9,095 nt of DNA from positions 1 to 9,095 of the forward strand of contig JAISPY010000060.1 in the NCBI GenBank assembly GCA_031274565.1, in the 5' to 3' direction. The notes beneath the pieces were generated by a model, which was not told the origin of the DNA, ran no database searches, and worked only from the letters and a program-made list of their open reading frames with translations. Below are positions 1 to 6,102 of this stretch, one piece after another. This DNA comes from Treponema sp. Lineage in GTDB: Bacteria > Spirochaetota > Spirochaetia > Treponematales > Breznakiellaceae. Both the position numbers and the translations under genes were made by a program. Position 1 is the stretch's first letter. Every line of letters starts with the position of its first letter.

Positions 1-414
1 AACGTAATCGGGGACTGCAAAGACAGGCATACTTCGGAAGATTATGTAAAGTTCATAAAAAAGCTGGACAAAGAATGTGAAGACGGGAAAACATTACATA
101 TCATAGCGGATAATTACAAAACACATAACAGCAAGCTGTTACAGGAGTATATCGCGAAACATCCAAACCGGTTTGTATTACATTTCACGCCGACCCATTC
201 TTCGTGGCTCTATTTAGTCGAACGGTTTTTCAGGGAAATCACAACCGAAAGAATCCGCGGGGAAAGCTGGCGTTCCGTAGATGAACTGATAACCGCAATA
301 AGGGATTATATAAAAAACTGGAATAAATCAAAGCGTAAATTTTACTGGTCAAAATCCGGCGATGATATTCTTAAAAAAATCAATAAACACAAGTCGGGTA
401 TTTCACAAACATGA
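1..414 (+). CDS. IS630-family transposase, C-terminal part (5' end outside the window)
   Basis: The frame is open from the first base to a TGA at 412-414 and gives 137 residues with no start codon in view, so this is the C-terminal part of a longer protein. It is a DDE transposase that cuts and rejoins the ends of its own element. The visible segments match the IS630/Tc1-mariner fold: LHIIADNYKTH (residues 33-43) carries the second catalytic Asp, and HFTPTHSSWLYLVERFF (about 61-77) carries the catalytic Glu. The first Asp lies upstream of the window. The usual Asn in the SSWLN part of the last motif is Tyr here. After it come a typical helical stretch and a Lys-rich end (WNKSKRKFYW, then KKINKHK). 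There is no internal stop or frameshift in the visible part. It is the only coding region on the plus strand and marks an insertion at the left edge. Family assignment is firm; whether the element is complete cannot be seen. Confidence 0.9.
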   Translation, partial: NVIGDCKDRHTSEDYVKFIKKLDKECEDGKTLHIIADNYKTHNSKLLQEYIAKHPNRFVLHFTPTHSSWLYLVERFFREITTERIRGESWRSVDELITAIRDYIKNWNKSKRKFYWSKSGDDILKKINKHKSGISQT

Positions 415-430
415 GTATTACACTACACTA
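1..430 (+). mobile_element. Right end of an IS630-family insertion sequence
   Basis: The element contains the transposase end and a 14-16 base tail (GTATTACACTACAC, 415-428) leading into CTAG at 428-431. IS630 elements are known to prefer CTAG and to duplicate the central TA, so the boundary is placed at TA 429-430. The minus-strand hydrolase reading frame runs up to exactly this point and then meets a stop two codons inside the element, which independently supports the boundary. The left end lies before base 1, so the inverted repeat pair and the second TA cannot be checked. Confidence 0.7.
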
Positions 431-575
431 GTTGCCATTCCCAGGAAAGCCGCGTACCGTCCTGTAGATTATGACCACCATCTATCTCAATCCAACCTAA
501 AATGAGGGATTGGTTTTTTGCGTCCAATAAATAGGCCGTTCCCAAGCCGCCTCCCCAACTATGACCCATTAAAAA
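423..575 (-). pseudogene. Alpha/beta hydrolase fragment cut by the IS630 insertion
   Basis: Read on the minus strand, the frame just after the TAA at 576-578 gives FLMGHSWGGGLGTAYLLDA, followed by a Gly-Trp-Ile-Glu-Ile-Asp-Gly-Gly-His-Asn stretch. GHSWGG is the Gly-X-Ser-X-Gly nucleophile elbow of alpha/beta hydrolases, and the GWIEIDGGHN segment resembles the strand that follows it in small prokaryotic members. About 48 residues remain. The N-terminal strands and the oxyanion region are missing, and the C-terminal part with the catalytic His is lost at the IS junction (429-430), after which the frame stops at 423-425. The substrate cannot be deduced. The fold assignment rests on one good motif plus context. 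The piece is too short to be functional and has no ribosome binding site of its own. Confidence 0.6.
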
Positions 576-635
576 TTAGGTAACCAGATTTTTTGACCAC
601 TCCAAAAAAGCGCCGTCCCTGCGGGGGATTGCCAT
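576..635 (-). pseudogene. Truncated gene start with intact ribosome binding site
   Basis: On the minus strand an AAAAGGAG-type ribosome binding site (642-649) sits about six bases before an ATG at 635. The frame reads MAIPRRDGAFLEWSKNLVT and then stops at TAA 578-576. The good translation signal and the protein-like amphipathic sequence suggest the first 19 codons of a real gene, broken by a deletion or insertion near 576. The frame continues in phase past the stop into the hydrolase fragment, as expected if two genes were joined by a deletion. I recall similar Ile-Pro-Arg-X-Asp beginnings in uncharacterised proteins, but cannot name a family. Confidence 0.4.
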
Positions 636-808
636 AAAATACTCCTTTTGGGGGAATTTTCCCGTAGTTTTGGATTAGAGCCGTAACCTCTTGCACGGAG
701 ACCATCTAGATGTACGCGGTTCATTGGGAGAGCCGCTTATAGAAAAAACTGTTTTTTGGTGCATGCAAAAAATCCCGATACATAGGATTCTTGATCCTTG
801 GGTTATAT
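636..808. other. Intergenic sequence, no gene seen
   Basis: Apart from the possible terminator at 767-792 and the ribosome binding site at 642-649, I see no coding frame with a start signal and no RNA gene here. A run at about 708-738 superficially resembles a tRNA D-arm, but no cloverleaf can be built around it. The stretch probably holds the promoter of the truncated gene at 635 together with decayed sequence. Confidence 0.5.
767..792 (-). terminator. Possible intrinsic terminator of the lgt operon
   Basis: On the minus strand AAGAATCC (792-785) can pair with GGATTTTTT (775-767) across a nine-base loop. The stem is about eight pairs with one G-U and runs into a T tract. It lies about 17 bases after the stop of the last gene of the run (809), where an operon terminator would be expected. 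The stem is AT-rich and part of the T tract is used in pairing, so this is a moderate call. Confidence 0.4.
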
Positions 809-1417
809 TTATGCGTTTCCCAGTACATATACTACCAAGGCCGCCAGCGTAACAGTAATATCCATAGTGATCCTACCATAAAAACGATGATCACCCTGAT
901 TATTGCCATATCCTACCTCAATACCTGCTTTTTGAAAGCATATCTTATAATATGCATGCGATCTGGTTCTCCAGAAAAATCGTAATCCCGTGCTCCATAA
1001 AAAACCATTCCCATCAAACCTACCATCGTTGTTTTGAGTAAGGTAATGTATTGCCATACAGGGACCCAGAATTATGTTTTCAAATGTTAAAGGATTCCAA
1101 TAGATAGTACCATTAAGAAAATGTACCTGCTGCTTCCATTGCTGTTCAGTAACGGCATAATACCAGAAGATTTTTGCCAGATTAAGCTCTATACCAATAT
1201 GCGTACCGGTATGCTCGAAAAAAACATTGGAGACGCTTGCAGATACTTCAAACGCATAGGATGCGCTATTGCCAGCAAGTCCTCCGCCGACACTACCGGC
1301 ATTCCAGAAAAAATCAAAACCGCCGATATTCCAGTCCACAGAGGGGGATCGTGGTTCTTGTGCATACAAGGTCGGAACCAGCAGTACGACTACTACCCAT
1401 AAGGGGTATTGCTTCAA
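809..1417 (-). CDS. Small exported protein, outer-membrane-like, function unknown
   Basis: The protein has 202 residues. It opens with a signal peptide: K2, a long hydrophobic core of Val and Leu at about 6-17, and a likely signal peptidase I site after LYA (18-20 region). There is no lipobox Cys. The mature part is rich in Gly, aromatic residues and alternating polar/hydrophobic stretches (GGFDFFWNAGSVGGGLAG; the WSTGLRFFWR region; GHRFYGRITMDI-like end) and finishes with a hydrophobic strand near the C-terminus, which fits a small beta-barrel or periplasmic protein. I recognise no named family. The start is TTG at 1417-1415, since no ATG lies in frame before residue 100 or so. That TTG shares four bases with the TGA of crcB (TTGA, 1417-1414), and an AGGA lies about eight bases upstream, so translation is probably coupled to crcB. 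It is the last gene of the run and is followed by a possible terminator. Confidence 0.75.
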   Translation of the reverse strand: MKQYPLWVVVVLLVPTLYAQEPRSPSVDWNIGGFDFFWNAGSVGGGLAGNSASYAFEVSASVSNVFFEHTGTHIGIELNLAKIFWYYAVTEQQWKQQVHFLNGTIYWNPLTFENIILGPCMAIHYLTQNNDGRFDGNGFLWSTGLRFFWRTRSHAYYKICFQKAGIEVGYGNNQGDHRFYGRITMDITVTLAALVVYVLGNA

Positions 1418-1812
1418 GGGATCAATCCTGATACTAAGGACGAAAGGGTTTTACCGAGCCAGATCCCCAACACCACCAGAACCATCCCTGCCAGGTTGTG
1501 GACGAGGATGTTCAGCAGGGCTTGTTTTACCTGGCCTGTGAGGAAGAGCCGGATGGTTTCCAAGGCATAACTCGAAAAGGTGGTATACCCTCCCAGAAAT
1601 CCGCTTATGAGGAAGAGACGTAATCCCCCAGGAACGTGAGGGGATTCAAAGATAGAAAACAGCACTCCTATCACCAATGAACCCAGGGCATTGACGCAAA
1701 AGGTTCCCGCCGGAAACGGCAGCGTACCTATGGCCTGGGCCAGTTGAATAGTCCCATACCGTGCCGCCGCGCCGATTCCTCCCCCCACCAAGACCGCGAT
1801 ATACTCCCTCAT
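1414..1812 (-). CDS. crcB: Fluoride ion channel Fluc/CrcB
   Basis: The 132-residue protein is the usual length for single-gene Fluc channels, which assemble as antiparallel dual-topology dimers in the inner membrane and let fluoride leave the cell. Family marks visible are GGGIGAAARY (10-19), GTFCVNALGSLVIG (36-49) with the conserved pore-lining Asn41, and GFLGGYTTFSSYALE (71-85), the helix-break segment that binds the central sodium and holds the fluoride-contacting aromatic box (Phe79; the second position is Tyr82 rather than Phe). Four membrane segments are apparent. I chose ATG at 1812, which overlaps the previous stop as ATGA (1812-1809) and begins MREYIAVLVGGG as the family does. An in-frame ATG at 1836 would add eight polar residues and is less likely. 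It is fourth in the lgt run. No fluoride riboswitch can sit directly before it because upstream sequence is coding. Confidence 0.93.
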   Translation of the reverse strand: MREYIAVLVGGGIGAAARYGTIQLAQAIGTLPFPAGTFCVNALGSLVIGVLFSIFESPHVPGGLRLFLISGFLGGYTTFSSYALETIRLFLTGQVKQALLNILVHNLAGMVLVVLGIWLGKTLSSLVSGLIP

Positions 1813-2306
1813 GATCCTGCGGCAGTTCCGCAGCAATGCTTGTACTTCTTCCCGCTCCCGCAGGGACAGGGTTCGTTCCTACCCACCTTGGGAACGGAAC
1901 GGACTATGGTCTTAGGCACAATAGTCCCCTCTTCGTACAACCAGCGGCCCTCGTATTTTTTAAACCGGGCCTGCTCGTGGTGGATATCCCGCAGCCCATC
2001 CCGTTCATAGGTGGCTTCAAACTCTACCACCCCCTCGGTATCCCCAAGACCACCTTTGGTACAGGAGAGGATCTTAAGTCCGATCCACCGGGACTGTTCA
2101 CTCCAGTCTTTAGTCTGCTTGATGTCAATAGCAGCGCTGCTATTCTTGCTGCAGGTATCGATGATGTAGGTAATGGCGTGTTCCGCGTATGCGGAATAGC
2201 GGCTCCGCATGAGCGCTTCCGCGGTGGGGGGCAGGGTGAACCCTAAGATAGCAGGTTCACAACACTCCGCATATAAACGACCTGAACCGCAGGGACAGGG
2301 CTTCAT
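1809..2306 (-). CDS. YchJ-like protein with two SEC-C zinc-binding motifs
   Basis: The 165-residue protein belongs to the YchJ (UPF0225) family. It has a Cys-Pro-Cys-Gly-Ser-Gly motif at each end: CPCGSGRLYAECCEP (4-18) and EPCPCGSGKKYKHCCG (145-160). Each offers the Cys-X-Cys...Cys-Cys or Cys-His set that binds one zinc in SEC-C domains such as the SecA tail. Between them is the family core: PTAEALMRSRYSAYA (27-41), an Ile-Asp-Thr following a short helix, and an FEATY strand near the middle, which together form the NTF2-like part. E. coli YchJ is about 152 residues, so the length is normal. The molecular role of the family is not established. The start ATG (2306) overlaps the thrC stop as ATGA, and its own stop overlaps crcB the same way, so it is translated as part of the operon. 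Confidence 0.9.
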   Translation of the reverse strand: MKPCPCGSGRLYAECCEPAILGFTLPPTAEALMRSRYSAYAEHAITYIIDTCSKNSSAAIDIKQTKDWSEQSRWIGLKILSCTKGGLGDTEGVVEFEATYERDGLRDIHHEQARFKKYEGRWLYEEGTIVPKTIVRSVPKVGRNEPCPCGSGKKYKHCCGTAAGS

Positions 2307-3685
2307 GATAAGACCTCCAAAAGCGCGGCGCGCTCCGCAGGAATGATCCGGGCTACCGGTTTCCGTTCCATGACCTGCTTAAGGGAGGCTGGCGTCGGCA
2401 CAGGACCGGCTAACGGCTCGACAATCTCCGCGAATTTGGCGGGATGCGCGGTGGAGAGGATGCCCAGGGAGCCGGGAATCGGGGTGGAGGCGCGGATCCG
2501 GTCCGCTCCCTGCCAGGCCACTGCGGTGTGGGGATCCAGAAAATACCCCTGAGTATCGTGCACCTCCCTGATGGTAGTCCGGGTGTCTTCGTCCGTAACC
2601 CATACGCCCTGGATGAGCCGCCGCAGCTCCTCCAGGGTCCACTGACCGCTCATACGCTCGAAGTTACTGGGCGCTCCCACGTCCATGGCGCTGGAAATGG
2701 TTGCCTGAGAAGGCTGAGGAGTGTACAGGCCCTGGGCTAAATACTCAGGAACGGTTTTGTTGACATTCGTGGCGGCGATGAACCCTCCAATGGGCGCTCC
2801 CATCTTCATGGCGTAGAGGCCCGCGGTGAGGTTCCCAAAATTACCCGAAGGCACGCAAAAGGTGATGGGCTGCCCCGGCTTGCAGCGGCCCCCGTGGGGG
2901 GAATCAAGCGCGAGGGGCCTCCCCGCGGGATCCCAGGGACTGCACCCGCCGGGAAGATCGGGTTTCCCCGTAAAGGCTTTTCCCGCAGCCGCCGCGTAAT
3001 AAACAGCCTGAGGGATGAGCCGGGTTATATTAATGGAATTGGCGGAAGCCAGGGTCCGCCGCTGCTGCAAGCCCTGGTCCTGAAACGCGGTCTTCACCAT
3101 ACGCTGACAGTCGTCAAAGCTGCCCTCCACGGCCAAGGCGGTGATATTTCCCCCCAGTCCCGCGATCTGCCGTTCCTGCAAGGGAGAAACCCTGCCCTTG
3201 GGGTACAGCACGATTACGGAAATACCTTCAATCCCGTAAAAGCCGTCGGCTACCGCCCCACCCGTATCCCCGGAAGTGGCCACTAGGATATGCAGGGACC
3301 TATCTTCCCCACGCCGGAGGTACCCAAAGACCCGGGCCATGAACCGGGCGCCGAAGTCCTTGAAGGCCGCGGTGGGTCCGTGGAACAGTTCCAGCACCAG
3401 CCGGTCTCCCACTGGAATCAGGGGCGCAGCAAAAGGATAGGCCTCCTGGACCATATCCTCCAACACCGGATCCGGTATTTCGCCCTGCACGTAGGGCTTG
3501 ATGGTTTCAACCGCAATGTCATGGAAGTCCATGGTTCCCAGGGAAGCGGCAACCGCCGGGGGATAGGGGGGAATGGTTTCGGGGACAAAGAGACCCCCAT
3601 CCGGCGCAAGTCCGGTCAACGCCGCCGCTGCAAAGCTCACCCCCCCTGCTTTACCTTTGGTACTGTAGTAACGCATAGTGCTCAT
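2303..3685 (-). CDS. thrC: Threonine synthase
   Basis: The protein has 460 residues. It is a cytoplasmic PLP enzyme that converts O-phosphohomoserine to threonine and phosphate. It has the family start (MRYYSTKGK, from residue 4), the Schiff-base lysine Lys109 in ELFHGPTAAFKDFGARF, SGDTGGA (138-144), a SANSINITRLIPQ segment (214-226), the phosphate-holding PSGNFGN (279-285) and the DVGAPSNFER region (335-344). All expected catalytic motifs are present. A Pro/Gly/Cys-rich stretch of about 30 residues (about 239-271) lies between YYAAAAGKAF and ITFCVPSG, where most members have a short loop. It adds no frameshift and is probably a surface insertion. Two starts are possible: ATG 3685, whose ribosome site nearly touches it, and ATG 3676 (Met4), which has better spacing from the same AGG and matches the usual N-terminus. 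The gene begins one base after the lgt stop. Confidence 0.96.
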   Translation of the reverse strand: MSTMRYYSTKGKAGGVSFAAAALTGLAPDGGLFVPETIPPYPPAVAASLGTMDFHDIAVETIKPYVQGEIPDPVLEDMVQEAYPFAAPLIPVGDRLVLELFHGPTAAFKDFGARFMARVFGYLRRGEDRSLHILVATSGDTGGAVADGFYGIEGISVIVLYPKGRVSPLQERQIAGLGGNITALAVEGSFDDCQRMVKTAFQDQGLQQRRTLASANSINITRLIPQAVYYAAAAGKAFTGKPDLPGGCSPWDPAGRPLALDSPHGGRCKPGQPITFCVPSGNFGNLTAGLYAMKMGAPIGGFIAATNVNKTVPEYLAQGLYTPQPSQATISSAMDVGAPSNFERMSGQWTLEELRRLIQGVWVTDEDTRTTIREVHDTQGYFLDPHTAVAWQGADRIRASTPIPGSLGILSTAHPAKFAEIVEPLAGPVPTPASLKQVMERKPVARIIPAERAALLEVLS

Positions 3686-3686
3686 C

Positions 3687-4730
3687 CTACCTCAATTTCT
3701 TTCGTAGTTTCCGCCGGCTCCGCTGAGCGGCTTTTTTTGCCGCGGTGCTGCTCGCGGTGTTTCTCCCTGAATCCAAGTATACCCGAACCGGTTTATGACC
3801 GGGAAGCCGAGCGGCAATGATGAGCCAAAAGACGCCCAGTACCACCATGACCGCCGAGAAAATCTGACCGGTGGAGAAACTCCCCAGCGGATGAGCGGAG
3901 GCAATGGGGAGGGTGTTTGCTATCAGCTCGATCCGGTACCCGAGAGCCGCATCCGGTTCCCGGAAATACTCGATGCCAAACCGGAACAGCCCGTAACCTA
4001 TCAAATACATACCGATCAAGAACCCCTTGAAGGGTTTCCGGTTTCGTACTGCCCAGATGATAAGCCACAGAACCACCCCTTCCAAGAAGGCTTCGTAGAG
4101 TTGGGATGGATGCCGGGGAAGATTCACTAAAACCGCCTGGTCCGGAATGGCTATCCCGGCCTGTTCCGCCGCTGCCCGGACCCAGGGCTCTCCGGCGGGA
4201 AGCTGCTGGGCATGGGGAAAGAGCATCCCCTGCGGCCCGGTGCATACCCGGCCGTATAATTCGCCGTTGATAAAGTTCCCCAACCGTCCGAAGGTATAGC
4301 CCAGGGGAATACTCGCCGCAAACATATCACCGATTTCCCGGTAATCAAACCGTTTTACCGTGGAATAGATCAGTATCGCGGTGATACCCCCGATGACCCC
4401 TCCGTGATAGCTCATGCCCTGCAGCCCCGTAAAGGCACCGTCCCGGAACGGCCAGAATACCAGCCACGGCTGCCTGCGGTATACATCGCTGGTTTCATAG
4501 ACCAGGGTAGCGAAGATCCGGGCGCCCACCACCAGCGCGAAGATGCCCCAGAGAAACAGCCCGCTCAGCGCATCATCGCTGATGGGAAAGTGGCGCTCCA
4601 CCACCTGTTTATGGTACAACCGGAAGGCCACCCCGAAAGCCACAAGATACATCAGCCCATACCAGCGCATGGGAAGCCCCGGAATGATCTCCGGGGACAG
4701 CCAAGAAGGAAACGACACCGCTAATAACAT
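3687..4730 (-). CDS. lgt: Prolipoprotein diacylglyceryl transferase
   Basis: Lgt moves a diacylglyceryl group from phosphatidylglycerol to the lipobox Cys of prolipoproteins in the inner membrane, the first step of lipoprotein maturation. The 347-residue protein has multiple membrane helices, the MSYHGGVIGG segment with His109 (equivalent to E. coli His103), the Lgt signature GRLGNFINGELYG (148-160) with the essential Arg149, RHPSQLYEA (206-214), and GLFRFGIEYFREPD (247-260) with Arg250. The periplasmic loop at 161-205 is longer than in E. coli Lgt. After the last helix (about 290-308) comes a strongly basic tail of about 35 residues (ending RSRRKLRKKLR) that would face the cytoplasm. A GTG at 4736 is in frame but lies inside the ribosome binding site AGAGG (4740-4736). 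The ATG at 4730, five bases beyond it, is the better start. It heads the five-gene run. Confidence 0.96.
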   Translation of the reverse strand: MLLAVSFPSWLSPEIIPGLPMRWYGLMYLVAFGVAFRLYHKQVVERHFPISDDALSGLFLWGIFALVVGARIFATLVYETSDVYRRQPWLVFWPFRDGAFTGLQGMSYHGGVIGGITAILIYSTVKRFDYREIGDMFAASIPLGYTFGRLGNFINGELYGRVCTGPQGMLFPHAQQLPAGEPWVRAAAEQAGIAIPDQAVLVNLPRHPSQLYEAFLEGVVLWLIIWAVRNRKPFKGFLIGMYLIGYGLFRFGIEYFREPDAALGYRIELIANTLPIASAHPLGSFSTGQIFSAVMVVLGVFWLIIAARLPGHKPVRVYLDSGRNTASSTAAKKAAQRSRRKLRKKLR

Positions 4731-4956
4731 ACCCACCTCTTATGTTCTTTATTATGCTACTATAAACGTTCTACGGACATTCTACCATGAAAGCGGTTTA
4801 GGCGGGAGGAGCGGCATACGCCCTGGGCGTTATATACGAAATAACGCCGGATCTTACGGACCCAGAGCATCGCAGTGGGTTTACCGAACTGCGGAACCCC
4901 GGGGAGTGCAGTCCGTGAAACCCCGGCATCCTTCGTCCTCGCCAGGCTCGGTACGC
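4731..4956. other. Structured GC-rich intergenic region upstream of lgt
   Basis: No coding frame is convincing here. The right two thirds (about 4800-4930) are GC-rich with several perfect stems: GGCGTTAT/ATAACGCC (4826-4833 with 4841-4848, 7-base loop); CGCAGT/ACTGCG (4871-4876 with 4888-4893); ACGGAC/GTCCGT (4856-4861 with 4911-4916), which encloses the previous one; and CCGGGG/CCCCGG (4899-4904 with 4921-4926), which crosses it. An ACGCCC-T-GGGCGT inverted repeat (4818-4830) competes with the first stem. No T tract follows, so these are not simple terminators. The left third is AT-rich and holds a possible minus-strand -10 (CATAAT, 4756-4751) for lgt, with no clear -35. It may be a leader RNA, a small RNA, or a copy of a dispersed repeat. 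Confidence 0.45.
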
Positions 4957-6102
4957 CTAGGGTTTAAACCCTTGGGATATGGCCTTAGACAGCTTAAACT
5001 TGAGAAAATTATTCTCTTTCTTAACTTTGGAAAGCTCAAACTGTTGGGATTTTATGGTTTCCACCAGATCCCCTTGGCTCAGCGCGCCTGAGTGCAGCAG
5101 ATCTTCCACATATTCCATTTTGCTCTCAAAATCGACTTCCGCTTCCATACCCGCTTCCTGAAAACTCTCATCTATATCCTGCTCGTTAAAGACAAATTGA
5201 TCTTCCGGGGACTTCAGAATCTTATCGGCGATCCGGTAGATCCCCAGGGACAGGATGGACCGGGGCTTATAGATGGTAATGGGCAGCCGGGAAGCAAGGC
5301 TCGTATCCTGTATGCTATCCCGGTACAGCACCCCCAGATGCTCGATCCGCAAATCCAGGTATTCTTCACAGGAACGGCGGATCTTCATGGCCACCTCCGC
5401 ATCCTTGGGATTATCCAGCAGGTTGGTGATAAGCCGGGGATGCAGCCGGTTGAGCCGGGTCATGAAGGCTTCGTAGGATACAGGATCGATCTGCTTGATT
5501 TCAGGGAGCACCTTGGGGATGTAGAGCCGCTGCGGACCGGCCCCGTCCTTGCGGATCTGCTCCAGATACCCATAGGCCAGGGTTCCTCGGGTAAAGACCG
5601 TGTACATGAGCCTAAAAACCGTGTTTTTCAGAAACACATAGGCATTCAGCACCGAGGTAACCGCCGGAGAGGTTACCACAATCCCCTGACCGGAGAGGAG
5701 GAAGAAATCCAGAATCGACTGGTGGGTTCCTGCGCCCAGGTCAATGATGAGGATATCCGTATCCGCTCGTAAGGCTAAGAGCCGCTTGATCAGGGCATTC
5801 CGCTGTACGGCCTTGAGATTAGCGGTCCCGGGAATCTCCGTATCCCCTGGAATGAACCTCAAGCCCCGGACATCGGTCTCCACAATCACCTTGGAAAAAT
5901 CCGAGTGCAGATCGTTTAAAAAGGTTCCTATTCCCGCCTTAGGGGACTGGTGTCCCAGCACGAGATGCAGATTCGAGGCCCCCAGGTCCAGGTCCACCAG
6001 CACCACCTGTTTTCCAAACCGGGCTAAAGCCACCCCGAGATTCGCCGCCACGAGGGATTTGCCGACCCCGCCTTTACCGCTTGCCACGGGAATGATGCGC
6101 AT
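4957..6102 (-). CDS. MinD/FlhG-like ATPase with C-terminal coiled coil
   Basis: The 381-residue protein is a SIMIBI-class ATPase of the ParA/MinD group. It has the deviant Walker A SGKGGVGKS (8-16) with signature Lys10, a switch I region VDLDLGASNLHLVLG (36-50), and Walker B ILIIDLGAG (117-125) followed by the VVTSPAVTSVLNAY strand (142-155), which is the FlhG/FleN/YlxH pattern rather than chromosomal ParA. Such proteins bind membranes as ATP dimers and set the number or place of flagella or other complexes. After the ATPase core (about 1-295) there is an acidic linker (298-340) and a likely coiled coil (about 343-375), which are additional to typical FlhG and give a longer protein. There is no flhF or flagellar gene nearby. 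The start ATG (6102) has GGGGAGG six bases upstream and overlaps the previous stop as TAATG. A longer in-frame reading to 6276 is only an overlap with the neighbour. Confidence 0.85.
   Translation of the reverse strand: MRIIPVASGKGGVGKSLVAANLGVALARFGKQVVLVDLDLGASNLHLVLGHQSPKAGIGTFLNDLHSDFSKVIVETDVRGLRFIPGDTEIPGTANLKAVQRNALIKRLLALRADTDILIIDLGAGTHQSILDFFLLSGQGIVVTSPAVTSVLNAYVFLKNTVFRLMYTVFTRGTLAYGYLEQIRKDGAGPQRLYIPKVLPEIKQIDPVSYEAFMTRLNRLHPRLITNLLDNPKDAEVAMKIRRSCEEYLDLRIEHLGVLYRDSIQDTSLASRLPITIYKPRSILSLGIYRIADKILKSPEDQFVFNEQDIDESFQEAGMEAEVDFESKMEYVEDLLHSGALSQGDLVETIKSQQFELSKVKKENNFLKFKLSKAISQGFKP

Noticed and set aside
700..750. tRNA-like D-arm sequence (GGTTCATTGGGAGAGCC)
   Set aside because: No acceptor stem, anticodon arm or T-arm can be formed around it.
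4731..4736. GTG at 4736 as the lgt start
   Set aside because: It is part of the AGAGGTGG ribosome binding site; ATG 4730 has the right spacing and is a stronger start.
4543..5091. Plus-strand open frame spanning the intergenic region and the ends of lgt and the ATPase gene
   Set aside because: It crosses two well-supported minus-strand genes, has no start signal or domain, and its intergenic part is better explained by base-paired structure.
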